A stretch of DNA of 51,316 nt from Clostridiales bacterium (lineage in GTDB: Bacteria; Bacillota; Clostridia; Oscillospirales; Acutalibacteraceae). Where the stretch lies: contig JAAVYX010000089.1 of assembly GCA_022791355.1 (NCBI GenBank), positions 1 through 51,316 on the forward strand, written 5' to 3'. Below are positions 8,344-17,568 of the stretch, piece by piece. Each line of letters begins with the position of its first letter. The first letter of the stretch is position 1. The notes under the pieces were generated by a model. That model was not told the DNA's origin, searched no databases, and saw only the letters and a program-made list of their open reading frames with translations. The translations under genes and the position numbers were made by a program.

Positions 8344-8652
8344 ATGATTGTACCAATAGATAAGCTTGCGTCGATTTCTCCAGTCGAGGCGGCGGACGGC
8401 GCAGGGAAAACCGCGCGGGCGGATAACGCCATAGGATCCTTTGGGTCGATTTTTCAGTCCGCTATCGACAATGTGACGGCCACCAACGCCGAAAAGACCC
8501 AACTGCAATATCAATTGGCCGTGGGGGAGCTGGATAATCCCGCCCTGCTGACCATCGCTTCCACCAAATATCAGATTGCCGTAAATCTTTTGATACAGCT
8601 GCGTAATAAGGCGCTCGAGGCTTATTCGGAGATTACTCGTATCAGTCTCTAA
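8344..8652 (+). CDS. fliE: Flagellar hook-basal body protein FliE
   Basis: 102 aa. FliE joins the MS ring to the proximal rod and is the first exported rod component. The start at 8344 is chosen over upstream in-frame codons because a strong AAGGAGGAG lies 7 nt before it and the length fits the family. The C-terminal signature is present (LLTIASTKYQIAVNLLIQLRNK plus EAYSEITRISL, noted as two parts). The Ala/Asp-rich N-terminus is variable in the family. The 220-nt gap from flgC holds a hairpin at 8291-8309 and no supported gene. Confidence 0.94.
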   Translation: MIVPIDKLASISPVEAADGAGKTARADNAIGSFGSIFQSAIDNVTATNAEKTQLQYQLAVGELDNPALLTIASTKYQIAVNLLIQLRNKALEAYSEITRISL

Positions 8653-8687
8653 TACGCTGAAAACACACAGGACACGGGGGATGGCAG

Positions 8688-10316
8688 TTGGAACAGATCA
8701 CGTCAAAATTAAAGGAATTCTGGGGCAAGGTAAAAAACGCCGTTAAAAAGGTGCCCAAAAAGGTCCTTGTATTGGTTAGCACGCTGGTCGTGCTTGGCGT
8801 TGTGGGCCTCATTATATTTTTCTCGGTCAGGCAGTCGCCCTATTCGGTCCTATTTACCGGACTGAACAGCGACGAGGCCACCGCGATTATGACCTACCTG
8901 GAGGGTCAGGGGGTTACCGATTATCATGTGGAAAACAACGATACGATTTTGGTGCCTACAAATCAGGAGACTGATTTAAAGGCCAAGCTGTTGCTGGAGG
9001 GGTATCCCAAGAGCGGCTTTTCTTATTCTACATATTACGACCATGTGGGCTCTCTCTCGACCGAGTCGGAGCGCAACACGGCCTATCTTTTATCCCTGCA
9101 GGATCGTATGGGAGCGGTTATCCGCTGCTTTGACGGGGTGAAGGACGCGGTAGTCACCGTTACGCCCGGAACGAGCGGCAACTATGTTCTGGACGCTTCC
9201 AATAAAGTGGGGACCTCCGCGGGGGTTTTTGTTACCATGCGCAGCGGGCAGATGCTGACCGACCAGCAGGCCGAAGCCATCCGCACCCTGGTTTCCCATT
9301 CGGTGCAGGAGCTTTCTATCGATTCGGTCTCGATTTCCGACAGCGCGGGCAACCAGTATACGGCGGCGGGCTCCACCGGCCAGATGAACGCGCTGGACGC
9401 TTCCGATTTGAAGCTGCGTCTGGAGGAACAGTATAACAACATTATTCGAACCAGCATCATGCAGGTTCTGTCTTCCATCTACGGCGAGGATAACGTAAAG
9501 GTAGGCGTGGCCTGCAATGTGGATGTAAACAAGACCACCCAGGATAAGACCGACGTTTTCCTCCCGGAGTGGAGCACAAACGGAGAGGGCATCATCGGCT
9601 CCAAGGTTTACGACAACTACGTCGTCCGCAACGGCGACGATACGGTGGGCGGCGTGCCGGGAACCTCCACCAACGCGGATTTTAACTCCTATATGGAAAA
9701 GGCGGACGACGCGGACCTGGACGGCGCGACCTACCGGGAGAGCGGCCAGGTCGACTATGATAATCCCAGAGAGGAAACCCATACCGAACGGGTGGCCGGC
9801 TATCTGTCTGACTGCATGGTGTCGGTAAGCATCAATTCCACCGTTTCGGGAGCCCTCAGCGCCGACGACGTGCAGCGCCTGCGGTCCCATGTGGCCCGGG
9901 CGGCCGGCATCAACGACGAAATGGCCGCAACCAAAATTTCCCTCTACGCCGCTCCCTTTTATAACGGAACGGTTCCGGCCGACACCAATCCGGTCGGCGA
10001 GGCCAACCGGATCAACATGCTGCTGCTTTGCGTTGCGGCGGGCCTTCTCGTCCTGCTGCTTTTGACGCCGCTCTTCATGCTAATCTTCGGCCGCAAAAAA
10101 CGGCGCAAGAGAAAAGAAATCAACATCTACCGGCAGCCCGAGGACGTGGTTTACGCGCCCCAGCCGGAGCAGCCTGTCGGCGCGGACGTGATGAGTCTGC
10201 AAAGCGAAAAGACGATGGAGCTGCGCAAGGATATCCGCAAATTTGCGGATGATAATCCCGAAATTGCCGCGCAGATGCTGCGCAACATGCTGAGAGGAGG
10301 AGAAAAGGATGGCTGA
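8688..10316 (+). CDS. fliF: Flagellar MS-ring protein FliF
   Basis: 542 aa, the usual length. FliF forms the MS ring in the membrane and is the scaffold for FliG and the export gate. Membrane segments lie at about 26-47 and 444-468, with the large extracytoplasmic ring-building domain between them. It includes SPYSVLFTGLNSDEA near the N-terminus and, further on, TYRESGQVDYDNPREETHTE. The C-terminal tail, ending IAAQMLRNMLRGGEKDG, is the expected FliG-binding helix. The start codon is TTG after CACGGGGG; the nearby ATG at 8681 is out of frame. The gene overlaps fliG by 8 nt, indicating translational coupling. Confidence 0.96.
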   Translation: MEQITSKLKEFWGKVKNAVKKVPKKVLVLVSTLVVLGVVGLIIFFSVRQSPYSVLFTGLNSDEATAIMTYLEGQGVTDYHVENNDTILVPTNQETDLKAKLLLEGYPKSGFSYSTYYDHVGSLSTESERNTAYLLSLQDRMGAVIRCFDGVKDAVVTVTPGTSGNYVLDASNKVGTSAGVFVTMRSGQMLTDQQAEAIRTLVSHSVQELSIDSVSISDSAGNQYTAAGSTGQMNALDASDLKLRLEEQYNNIIRTSIMQVLSSIYGEDNVKVGVACNVDVNKTTQDKTDVFLPEWSTNGEGIIGSKVYDNYVVRNGDDTVGGVPGTSTNADFNSYMEKADDADLDGATYRESGQVDYDNPREETHTERVAGYLSDCMVSVSINSTVSGALSADDVQRLRSHVARAAGINDEMAATKISLYAAPFYNGTVPADTNPVGEANRINMLLLCVAAGLLVLLLLTPLFMLIFGRKKRRKRKEINIYRQPEDVVYAPQPEQPVGADVMSLQSEKTMELRKDIRKFADDNPEIAAQMLRNMLRGGEKDG

Positions 10317-11376
10317 GGCTGCAGTGACGGCAAGTGAAGCTAAGCTCGCGGCAGCCGCGCCTGCTACATCTTCTCTGGCTGGTATGTCCAGCGCCCAGCG
10401 CGCAGCCGCCGTCGTTATCGCCCTCGGTTCCGACAAGGCTTCACAGATTTACAAATTCATGGAGCCGGAAGAGGTAGAGCAATTGACCCTTGAGGTCGCG
10501 CGGATGGGCTTTTTGAATTCCGATCAGACTGAGGAAGTGCTCACGGAATATCATAAGATGTGCATGACCAATAAGGCTGTTACGGAAGGCGGCCTGGAGT
10601 ACGCCCGGGTGGTTCTGGAGAAGGCCTATGGGTCGGAGGCGGCCGACGAGATGCTCAGCAAGCTGACCAAGTCGCTGAAAAACCGGGAGTTCTCCTTTAT
10701 GAACAAGGCGGACGACAAATCCCTGTTTTCGGCCCTGCAAAGGGAACGGGCCCAGACCATTGCGCTGGTGCTCTCCTATGTGGACGCCGACAAGGCCGCG
10801 GGCGTGATCGCCCAGCTGGACGAAAAGAAGCAGATACAAGTTGTGGAAGGCATGGCGATGATCGAAAGCGTGTCCCCTGCCACGGTGAAGATTGTGGAAG
10901 CCGAGATGAGCAAAAAGTTCTCGAACATCGTCACCAACAGCAACGTCAAGGTTGGCGGTATCGATTATGTGGCCAGCGTGATGAACAATTTGGACCGGAC
11001 CAGCGAGAAGAATATCTTCGACGGCCTATCCAATTACAATCAGGACCTGGCCGACGAAATCCGCAAGAGGATGTTTGTCTTCGAGGATATCGTCACCATG
11101 GACGACCGGTCGGTACAGCGCTTTGTGCGTGACTGCGATACCAGAGACCTGGTGCTGGCCCTTAAAACCGCCAACGAAGAGGTCGCTAACAAACTCTTCA
11201 GCAACATGTCCAGCCGGACGGCCGAAACCATTAAGGACGATCTGGAAATTACCACCAATGTCCGCATAAAGGATGTGGAAGAGGCCCAGCAGCGTATTGT
11301 GGATGTGATCCGCAGCTTGGAGGAACGCAACGAGATTATTATTATGAAGGCTGGAAAGGACGATATCATTGCCTAA
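10309..11376 (+). CDS. fliG: Flagellar motor switch protein FliG
   Basis: 355 aa. FliG sits on the cytoplasmic face of the MS ring and passes stator torque to the rotor. The N-terminal FliF-binding domain starts after about 25 extra residues rich in Ala and Thr. The middle domain normally carries EHPQ for FliM binding; here it reads ERAQ (146-149). The GGxxxxA hinge motif is present (VGGIDYVASVMNNLD). The C-terminal torque helix is well conserved (MDDRSVQRFVRDCDTRDLV), keeping the charged residues that meet MotA. The start ATG follows GAGAGGAGGAG inside the end of fliF, and the end overlaps fliH by 8 nt. Confidence 0.96.
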   Translation: MAEAAVTASEAKLAAAAPATSSLAGMSSAQRAAAVVIALGSDKASQIYKFMEPEEVEQLTLEVARMGFLNSDQTEEVLTEYHKMCMTNKAVTEGGLEYARVVLEKAYGSEAADEMLSKLTKSLKNREFSFMNKADDKSLFSALQRERAQTIALVLSYVDADKAAGVIAQLDEKKQIQVVEGMAMIESVSPATVKIVEAEMSKKFSNIVTNSNVKVGGIDYVASVMNNLDRTSEKNIFDGLSNYNQDLADEIRKRMFVFEDIVTMDDRSVQRFVRDCDTRDLVLALKTANEEVANKLFSNMSSRTAETIKDDLEITTNVRIKDVEEAQQRIVDVIRSLEERNEIIIMKAGKDDIIA

Positions 11377-12187
11377 CATATTCAAATTTTTCTCTTCCTC
11401 TGAAGCGAAAGATTATGTCTTTCAAGAGATGAATGTACCAAAATTTGAAGCGAACGAATCGGAGGCGGCGGAAGAAGAGGAAAACGACGCCGCCTCTGCG
11501 GAGGCCAACAATACACCTACCGCTATAGACTACGCCAATATACAGGCCGACGCCATTATGGCCGACGCCCGCCGGCAGGCGGACGAATTTTTGGAACAGG
11601 CCAGGGAAAGCGCCCAAGCCGAGGCCGAGCGTCTCTATCAGGAGGCCAGGGAATCCGGGTATCAAAAGGGCTATGCCGAGGGCATGGAACAGGCCCGGGA
11701 GGAAGGCGCCTGCAAGCAGGCGGAAGAAGCCGAGCGGCTGGCCGGCGAGGTACAGCGGTTTTTGAGGCAGGCCGGCATGGCGTTGGACCGGCAGTTGGAA
11801 GACAATCTCGATGACCTGCGGGACCTGGCCATTGCCATCGCCGAAAAGGTCATCAGCGTCAGCCTGAAAAGCAGTACCGACGTCATCGGAAGAATGGTAC
11901 AGACGGCGTTGGACAAGCGCAAACATAGGGAATGGGTGTACATTTATATCGCCGAGCGGGACGTCAAGCATATGGAGCAGATTCCCGCTTCCCTGATGTC
12001 GGCTGTGTCCGGCCTGTCCGACCGGGTCCGCATCATTCCCATGGCGGACGATGAATCCGGCGCCTGCGTCATAGAAATGCCGGAGGAAATTATAGACGCC
12101 AGCGTTTCCACCCAGCTTGGGAACATACGCAGCATGTTAACCGACGTCCGGCCGGACGCCGGGGAGAACCTTCAAATCCATTTCTAA
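11369..12187 (+). CDS. fliH: Flagellar export ATPase regulator FliH
   Basis: 272 aa. FliH holds the FliI ATPase at the export gate and restrains its activity. An acidic N-terminus (about 25-50) is followed by a long Ala/Glu-rich coiled coil (DARRQADEFLEQARESAQAE; AESG-YQKGYAEGMEQ-like segment) with the GxxxG-like spacing of FliH. The C-terminal domain (about 140-272) resembles the V-ATPase E subunit. Start is TTG (11369), overlapping the fliG stop, with AAAGGA upstream. It is followed by fliI after 11 nt, the normal functional pair. Confidence 0.9.
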   Translation: MPNIFKFFSSSEAKDYVFQEMNVPKFEANESEAAEEEENDAASAEANNTPTAIDYANIQADAIMADARRQADEFLEQARESAQAEAERLYQEARESGYQKGYAEGMEQAREEGACKQAEEAERLAGEVQRFLRQAGMALDRQLEDNLDDLRDLAIAIAEKVISVSLKSSTDVIGRMVQTALDKRKHREWVYIYIAERDVKHMEQIPASLMSAVSGLSDRVRIIPMADDESGACVIEMPEEIIDASVSTQLGNIRSMLTDVRPDAGENLQIHF

Positions 12188-12198
12188 GGAGAAACGGC

Positions 12199-13506
12199 AT
12201 GTCCACATTTCAACAGATGGCGCGTCAGGTATATAACGCCGAGACCTACAGCCTGACCGGTAAAATTGAAAACATCGTTGGAATGTCCATCGAGGCTTCC
12301 GGCGGACGGGCTGCAATCGGCGATATCTGTCGGATTTACAGCAGCGAATCCGGCCGGCAGGTGACCGCTGAGGTGGTTGGGTTTAAAAACGACCATATCC
12401 TGCTTATGCCCTATTCCAACATCAACGGTATTTCAGCCGGCAACTTTGTCCGGAACACAGGAAGCCAGTTAACCCTTCGCGTAGGCGAATATCTGCGCGG
12501 AAGAATCATCAACGCTTTAGGCCAGCCCATCGACGGCCGGGGAGAATTTGAAGAGGGTACGCCCTACCGTGTCGTCGGTTCACATATTAACCCTTTGCAG
12601 CGTCCCCCCATTCGCGAACGGATGGAATTTGGCGTGAAGGCCATAGACGGTCTGCTCACCATAGGGAAGGGACAGCGTATCGGCATTTTCGCAGGTTCCG
12701 GCGTGGGAAAAAGCACCTTGATGGGTATGATCGCCAAAAACGTCAAGGCCGATATCAACGTCATCGCCCTTGTGGGAGAGCGTGGCCGCGAGGTGCTGGA
12801 GTTTGTGCAGAAGGACCTGGGCGAGGAAGGAATGCGCCGTTCGATTTTGGTGGTCGCCACCTCGGACCAGCCCGCCATGCTCCGTATGAAATGTCCCAGC
12901 GTTGCCACGGGTATCGCAGAATATTTTAGAGATCAGGGCTATGACGTACTTCTCATGATGGATTCGTTGACGAGATTTGCAATGGCGCAGCGCGAAATTG
13001 GGCTTGCTATCGGCGAGCCGCCGGTGGCAAGGGGCTATACGCCCTCTATTTATGCCGAGCTGCCCAAGCTGCTGGAGCGCAGCGGAAATTTCGCCAAGGG
13101 CTCCATCACTGGCGTTTATACGGTCCTGGTGGAAGGCGACGATACCAACGAGCCCATTGCGGATACGGTGCGCGGTATTCTGGACGGGCATATTGTGCTT
13201 TCACGGTCTCTGGCCCACGCAAACCATTATCCTGCCATTGACATCGGCGCCAGTATTTCCCGCTTGATGAACGAGATCGTTTCCGACGGGCATCGGGAGC
13301 TCTCCTCCAGAATCCGAGACATTATGAGCGTTTACGAAAAAAATGCCGATTTGGTTTCCATCGGCGCGTATAAAGCGGGGACAAACCGGAAGCTGGATTA
13401 CGCGCTGCAGAAAATTGACGCGATTAACGCTTTTTTGATGCAGGGCGTCAACGAGGCCTTTTCTTATGAAGAGGTCGTGCAAAATATGGGGCAAATTCTG
13501 AAATAA
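12199..13506 (+). CDS. fliI: Flagellum-specific ATP synthase FliI
   Basis: 435 aa, full length. FliI is the F1-beta-like ATPase that unloads export substrates from chaperones at the flagellar type III gate. Walker A is GSGVGKST at 166-173, Walker B is LLMMDSLTRFA, and the family motif GEPPVARGYTPSIYAELPKL is intact. It has the type III specific N-terminal domain. Start is ATG after AAGGAGAAA. It is followed by fliJ, whose product links FliI to FlhA. Confidence 0.97.
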   Translation: MSTFQQMARQVYNAETYSLTGKIENIVGMSIEASGGRAAIGDICRIYSSESGRQVTAEVVGFKNDHILLMPYSNINGISAGNFVRNTGSQLTLRVGEYLRGRIINALGQPIDGRGEFEEGTPYRVVGSHINPLQRPPIRERMEFGVKAIDGLLTIGKGQRIGIFAGSGVGKSTLMGMIAKNVKADINVIALVGERGREVLEFVQKDLGEEGMRRSILVVATSDQPAMLRMKCPSVATGIAEYFRDQGYDVLLMMDSLTRFAMAQREIGLAIGEPPVARGYTPSIYAELPKLLERSGNFAKGSITGVYTVLVEGDDTNEPIADTVRGILDGHIVLSRSLAHANHYPAIDIGASISRLMNEIVSDGHRELSSRIRDIMSVYEKNADLVSIGAYKAGTNRKLDYALQKIDAINAFLMQGVNEAFSYEEVVQNMGQILK

Positions 13507-13530
13507 AGGTTGATAAAGGAAGCTGTTGGA

Positions 13531-13980
13531 ATGAAGAAGTTTTCGTTCTCTTTGGATAAGGTTTTGGACTATAAGCAGCAGCTGCTGGAAGCGGTTCAGG
13601 CCGAGCACGCCGCGGCGTTGAGCGCGGTGCACAGGCAGGAGGAGCGGATAGAAGAGCTGTGGCAAAGCTACCGGGCGTATAACAAGGAGTTTTGCGAAAG
13701 CAAGGAAGCCGGCTTGATGATAACCGAAGCCCTGATGTACGAAGGCGGACTGCGGGCAATGGAACGGCAGATCCAACAGGAAACCCTGCGGCTCGAGGAG
13801 CTGCGCAAGATAGAAGAACAAAAACGCAGCGCCATGATAGAGGCCCGAAAAGAAACCGCCTCTTTAGAAAAGCTGAAGGAAAAGAAGCTGGATATGTATC
13901 AGAAGGCCGTACAGAAAAGCGAGGAGGCCTTTATAGAGGAATTCGTCAGTAACTCCAGAGCCGTCAGCTGTACGGCGTAA
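13531..13980 (+). CDS. fliJ: Flagellar export chaperone FliJ
   Basis: 149 aa, almost wholly alpha-helical coiled coil with heptad-like Leu and Glu/Lys spacing, starting MKKFSFSLDKVLDYKQQ as is typical of FliJ. FliJ acts as the central stalk of the FliI ring and cycles chaperones to FlhA. The ATG at 13531 is preferred over the upstream TTG at 13510, because AAAGGA lies 10 nt before the ATG and the family N-terminus starts there. The usual next gene in Bacillus, ylxF, is missing; instead a nested inverted repeat separates fliJ from fliK. Confidence 0.88.
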   Translation: MKKFSFSLDKVLDYKQQLLEAVQAEHAAALSAVHRQEERIEELWQSYRAYNKEFCESKEAGLMITEALMYEGGLRAMERQIQQETLRLEELRKIEEQKRSAMIEARKETASLEKLKEKKLDMYQKAVQKSEEAFIEEFVSNSRAVSCTA

Positions 13981-13999
13981 CAAAGCGTCCATTCCGGCG

Positions 14000-14076
14000 A
14001 AAGGATACGCGCCGCCGCTTCTTGCGGGATTAGGCTCTTGTCAAACTTATGAAAGTTTGACAAGACGGTATCCTTT
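14000..14076. other. Nested inverted repeat between fliJ and fliK
   Basis: A perfect 12-bp hairpin, CTTGTCAAACTT (14037-14048) with AAGTTTGACAAG (14053-14064) and a 4-nt loop, lies inside an outer perfect 9-bp pair, AAAGGATAC (14000-14008) with GTATCCTTT (14068-14076). There is no T-run after it, so simple intrinsic termination is unlikely. Confidence 0.6.
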
Positions 14077-14121
14077 GGCCGTTTGGAATATAGAATTTCA
14101 GTGAAAGGAGGTGAAAGTATC

Positions 14122-15297
14122 ATGGAACAGATATACAGCGTTATGCTGGACGTCTTGCAGCGGGCGACCGAGCTTCCCGCTGTGCCAAAGGGTTCGGAAG
14201 AGGGCGGTCAAAACGCCGGCCAATTCAAAGATCTTTTGCAGCATAAACGGGAGGACGCCGTTTCTGCGCAGGACGGTAAGGAAAACGATTCAAGCGCTCC
14301 GTCCAACATTATGGAGGATGGCGCGGAGGAAAACGTTGTCCTCGCGCAGGAGTTGCTGGCCTCTCAGTTTACGCCCGCAGGGTTTATCGGCGTTCTGCCC
14401 AATCAGATAATCGTATCGGAAGAAACCGATATGCCGCCGGCGGCTTTGCAGGAGGCTGCGCCTTTAGAGTCTGTGGTTATGCCCGCGGAGCAGTTTGCGG
14501 CGCAGACCGGCGAGGAGATCCTCCTTCCCGCGCAGGCGGCCGGTCAGACCGAGCAGGCGGATACAACCGTACAATTGGAAACAGCCGAGCCTTCGCAGCT
14601 GCTACAGGAAGCGGTTCCGGCCGGTCAGACCGAGCAGATCGAATCCCCGGTTGTGTCGGAATCGACCGTATCTTCTCGCGTTCCGGAGCAGACACAGGTA
14701 GAGAGTCAGGAGAAGGTTGCGCCTCTTGCGCAGGAAAAGACCGTTTGGGAAGAAGACCCCCGGAAGGAAGAAACCGCTTTGCCTGAACTTGTGGAGGCCC
14801 CCTTGTTCCAAGAGGTCGAGTCGGCGCCGATTAAGGTGGCCGAACCGGAGGCGGCTTACAGTATGCCCGAAACCGGAGACCTGGAGGCGCAGGTAGGCGA
14901 GAAGCTGCTGGACGCGGTGCAGACTGGAGACTCTAAGCTGGAAATTCAGCTGGAGCCCGAAGCGCTGGGTAAGGTGACCGTTGAAATCGCGCGGTTTGAA
15001 ACCGGCGCAGTACAGATTGTGCTCAAGGCCGAAAGCCTTCAAACCCAGAGTCTGCTTGAAAAGCATCTGCCGAGTTTGCAGCTTTTGCTGGCCGATCACG
15101 GACAGAAGTCGGCCCAGGTGGAGATTCAGCATTGGCAGGAAAACCAGCCGGCCGATTCTCATCAGAATCCCTATGAAGGCCAAAACGAAGGCCATAGCCA
15201 GCGGCAGCAGCAGGAGCGCAGACAGCCCGCCAAACAGAACGACAGCTTTTTACACCAGCTGCGGCTGGGCTTGATCCCGCTAGATGAAGTTTGTTAA
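14122..15297 (+). CDS. fliK: Flagellar hook-length control protein FliK
   Basis: 391 aa. FliK is exported during hook growth, measures hook length, and switches FlhB specificity. The conserved C-terminal Flg_hook domain is at about 260-350, with SKLEIQLEPEALGKVTVEI and the LLEKHLPSLQLLL helix. The N-terminal two thirds is low-complexity, rich in Glu, Gln, Pro and Val, with repeated (A/P)GQTEQ elements, as expected of the disordered ruler. The ATG at 14122 is chosen for its strong AAAGGAGGTGA upstream. The downstream flgD start overlaps closely. Confidence 0.9.
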   Translation: MEQIYSVMLDVLQRATELPAVPKGSEEGGQNAGQFKDLLQHKREDAVSAQDGKENDSSAPSNIMEDGAEENVVLAQELLASQFTPAGFIGVLPNQIIVSEETDMPPAALQEAAPLESVVMPAEQFAAQTGEEILLPAQAAGQTEQADTTVQLETAEPSQLLQEAVPAGQTEQIESPVVSESTVSSRVPEQTQVESQEKVAPLAQEKTVWEEDPRKEETALPELVEAPLFQEVESAPIKVAEPEAAYSMPETGDLEAQVGEKLLDAVQTGDSKLEIQLEPEALGKVTVEIARFETGAVQIVLKAESLQTQSLLEKHLPSLQLLLADHGQKSAQVEIQHWQENQPADSHQNPYEGQNEGHSQRQQQERRQPAKQNDSFLHQLRLGLIPLDEVC

Positions 15298-15314
15298 GGA
15301 AAGGAGAGTTGATT

Positions 15315-15845
15315 ATGAACGATATCAGCACCTATTGGAACCAAGCCGCAAAGGTCGGAGACGCCAAGGCTACGGCCAAGGCTGCGACCGTAAAGAAGGA
15401 CGACGGCATCAGCCTGGACATGACCGACTTTTTGAAGCTGATGATCGCCCAGTTCCAGAACCAGTCCATCGACGACACGGCGGACACCTCGGAGATGCTC
15501 AATCAGATGGTGCAGATGCAGATGGTGCAGGCCCTTGTAAACATGAACGACGCGTCGGTTATGTCTTACGCGGCTTCTCTCGTGGGCAAGGAAGTCACCA
15601 TTGGAACCTACGACGCCGAGGGAAAGCTGAAAGAGATTGTGGGAACGGTAACGGGTACCGGTACCCTCAACGGCGCCCAGGTCGTTTTTGTCAACGATGA
15701 GTATTACACCATGTCTGAGATTTTGGCGGTAGGAAGACTGCCCGAGCCGCCAACGCCCAGCAAGCCTGATACCGACGGAGAGGGAAACGGTGAGGGAGAC
15801 AGCTCTTCCAAGCCGGAACCGCCGAAGGAGGACGTAGAAGAGTAA
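15315..15845 (+). CDS. flgD: Flagellar hook assembly protein FlgD
   Basis: 176 aa. FlgD caps the growing hook. The core signature is clear at about 36-75 (LDMTDFLKLMIAQFQNQ; the Met/Gln-rich EMLNQMVQMQMVQALVNMN). The protein is short, lacking the FlgD Ig/tudor domains of enteric FlgD, as is usual for Firmicutes. The C-terminus (about 143-176) is an unusual acidic Pro/Gly/Ser tail ending EDVEE. The ATG at 15315 has AAAGGAGAG upstream. Next gene is the small TIGR02530-type protein. Confidence 0.93.
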   Translation: MNDISTYWNQAAKVGDAKATAKAATVKKDDGISLDMTDFLKLMIAQFQNQSIDDTADTSEMLNQMVQMQMVQALVNMNDASVMSYAASLVGKEVTIGTYDAEGKLKEIVGTVTGTGTLNGAQVVFVNDEYYTMSEILAVGRLPEPPTPSKPDTDGEGNGEGDSSSKPEPPKEDVEE

Positions 15846-15858
15846 AGGTGATGTAGCC

Positions 15859-16248
15859 ATGATTGAAAGATTATCGGGTCAAATACAATCCCAGAAAATT
15901 TCATCCGCTGTTCCCCGGCCGGCGAAGACGGTGTCTTTCGAGGCGGCCTTGCAGCGGGAAATGCAGCTGGCTCAGGAAGTCCGGCAGCCGGTGCGGGAGG
16001 TGGCCTTTTCCAAGCACGCGATTTCACGGGCCGAGGAGCGCGGCATTGATATTACTGCGGATCTGATTGATCAATTACGTGGCGGCATGATTCGCGCCCA
16101 GGCGAAAGGGGCTACCAACATTCTGGCGATGGATACGGATAAGGCCTTTATCATCAATGTGCCCAGCGCCAAGGTGATTACCGCGATTACCCAAGACGAA
16201 ATGAAGGAAAATATTTTCACAAACATTGACGGCGCCGTATTCCTGTAA
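15859..16248 (+). CDS. Flagellar operon protein, TIGR02530 family
   Basis: 129 aa. It matches the small conserved protein found between flgD and flgE in Firmicutes, known only as a putative flagellar operon protein (TIGR02530). The hallmark is VAFSKHAISRAEERGIDIT at about 48-66, followed by a compact alpha/beta domain ending NIDGAVFL. The function is not established; a role in hook assembly is inferred from position. Start is ATG after AAAGGTGATGTAGCC. The 96-nt gap to flgE holds a perfect 9-bp hairpin. Confidence 0.9.
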   Translation: MIERLSGQIQSQKISSAVPRPAKTVSFEAALQREMQLAQEVRQPVREVAFSKHAISRAEERGIDITADLIDQLRGGMIRAQAKGATNILAMDTDKAFIINVPSAKVITAITQDEMKENIFTNIDGAVFL

Positions 16249-16281
16249 ATTACAGACGGCAGGACCATTTATGGATGCCAT

Positions 16282-16308
16282 TGCTTTTCGCCCGATTGAC
16301 GAAAAGCA
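16282..16308 (+). other. Hairpin upstream of flgE
   Basis: TGCTTTTCG (16282-16290) pairs perfectly with CGAAAAGCA (16300-16308) across a 9-nt loop, about 20 nt before the AAAGGAG ribosome-binding site of flgE. No T-run follows. Confidence 0.5.
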
Positions 16309-16344
16309 GGCGGCGCCTCCATTGAAAGGAGTCAACAAACAAAT

Positions 16345-17487
16345 ATGACGGGAGCTATGTATGCCGCAATTTCCGGCCTGAAGGGCCACATGAATAAGCT
16401 GAACGTGGTGGGTAACAACATCGCCAACGTTAATACCCAGGGCTACAAGTCGCAGCGGGCGGTGTTCGCCGATTCGCTCTACACCACCGTCACGGCCGGT
16501 TCCAACGGTACGGTTAAAACGGGCGGCCGCAACCCTTCTCAGATGGGTTACGGCGTGCAGATGACCTCCATCGATATCGATATGAGCACCGGCAACTACT
16601 CTCCCACGGGCAGGGCTTTGGACTGTATGATATACGGCCAGGGATTCTTTATGATCGGGGATAAGGATACGGTCAACACCATCGATCCCACCGATCCCCA
16701 GTCCTTAAAGGCTCTCACCCTCAGCCGCGTGGGTAACTTTGAGTTCAAGTCGGACGGTTATCTCTCCAAGGAAAAGGGAGAGGTTCTCTACGGTTTTATG
16801 TGCATCGGCAATGTGGAAGGCGAACCTGTTTTCAGCGATCAGCTGGTTCCCATTCGCTTCCCCAGGCTGAAGACCACCATTCAGAAGGACGCGGATGGTA
16901 ATGACGTAGAGGTCAAGGAGCTGGTTTATCCCACGGTCAAGGCAGGGCAGGCCTTGGCGGACGACGACAGCCTTCCCTTCGCCACCTTTGACGACATCAC
17001 CATCGATCCGTCCACAGGTCGTGTCACCGCCACCTGCGAGGAGACCGAGGAGGTTATCACCATCGGCGTGATCGCCATCGGCAACGTGACCAACCCCAAC
17101 GGTGTCACCCACATGAACGGCCACTACTACAAGGCTGGCGACGGCGCCGGCGACCTCCAGGTTGCCTTGATGGGCGGCGTTGGAAAGGAAATGTACTTCA
17201 GCAACACAAACCCTGTAGCCGGCGATAAGATTACCGATGCGAAGTTTTCCAAGGGAACCGGTACGATCAACGGCAGCTTGCTGCCCGCGGGCGCTACCGC
17301 GCCTCCCGGCATGAACGTTTTTGAGAGCGGATCTTCCCTGCAGACCGGCGGTCTGGAATCCTCCAAAACCGACCTGGCCACCGAAATCTCCGAGATGATC
17401 ACCACCCAGCGCGGATATCAGGCCAACACCCGTATTATCACGGTGACCGATACCATGCTGGAAGAACTGGTCAACATGAAGCGTTAA
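16345..17487 (+). CDS. flgE: Flagellar hook protein FlgE
   Basis: 380 aa. FlgE polymerises into the hook, the universal joint between rod and filament. The N-terminal axial motif is textbook (MYAAISGLKGHMNKLNVVGN then NIANVNTQGYKSQRAVF), and the C-terminal motif is present (SEMITTQRGYQANTRIITVT, ending LEELVNMKR). The middle holds the variable surface domains with a DP-D2-like insertion. Start ATG follows GAAAGGAG. After its stop comes one of the strongest hairpins in the window (17503-17538). Confidence 0.95.
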   Translation: MTGAMYAAISGLKGHMNKLNVVGNNIANVNTQGYKSQRAVFADSLYTTVTAGSNGTVKTGGRNPSQMGYGVQMTSIDIDMSTGNYSPTGRALDCMIYGQGFFMIGDKDTVNTIDPTDPQSLKALTLSRVGNFEFKSDGYLSKEKGEVLYGFMCIGNVEGEPVFSDQLVPIRFPRLKTTIQKDADGNDVEVKELVYPTVKAGQALADDDSLPFATFDDITIDPSTGRVTATCEETEEVITIGVIAIGNVTNPNGVTHMNGHYYKAGDGAGDLQVALMGGVGKEMYFSNTNPVAGDKITDAKFSKGTGTINGSLLPAGATAPPGMNVFESGSSLQTGGLESSKTDLATEISEMITTQRGYQANTRIITVTDTMLEELVNMKR

Positions 17488-17502
17488 GAAATTCATTTTG
17501 TC

Positions 17503-17538
17503 TTTTACATGGGGGAGCGGGTCCTCCCCCATGTAAAA
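17503..17538 (+). terminator. Strong 15-bp hairpin after flgE (partial terminator or processing site)
   Basis: TTTTACATGGGGGAG (17503-17517) pairs perfectly with CTCCCCCATGTAAAA (17524-17538), with a 6-nt loop, 15 nt after the flgE stop. The T-run on the plus strand lies before, not after, the stem, so full termination is unlikely. Ribonuclease protection of the flgE mRNA 3' end or attenuation before swrD-motAB are alternatives. Confidence 0.6.
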
Positions 17539-17568
17539 ACGCTTGTAACGGTAAAGGAGCGATGTAGA

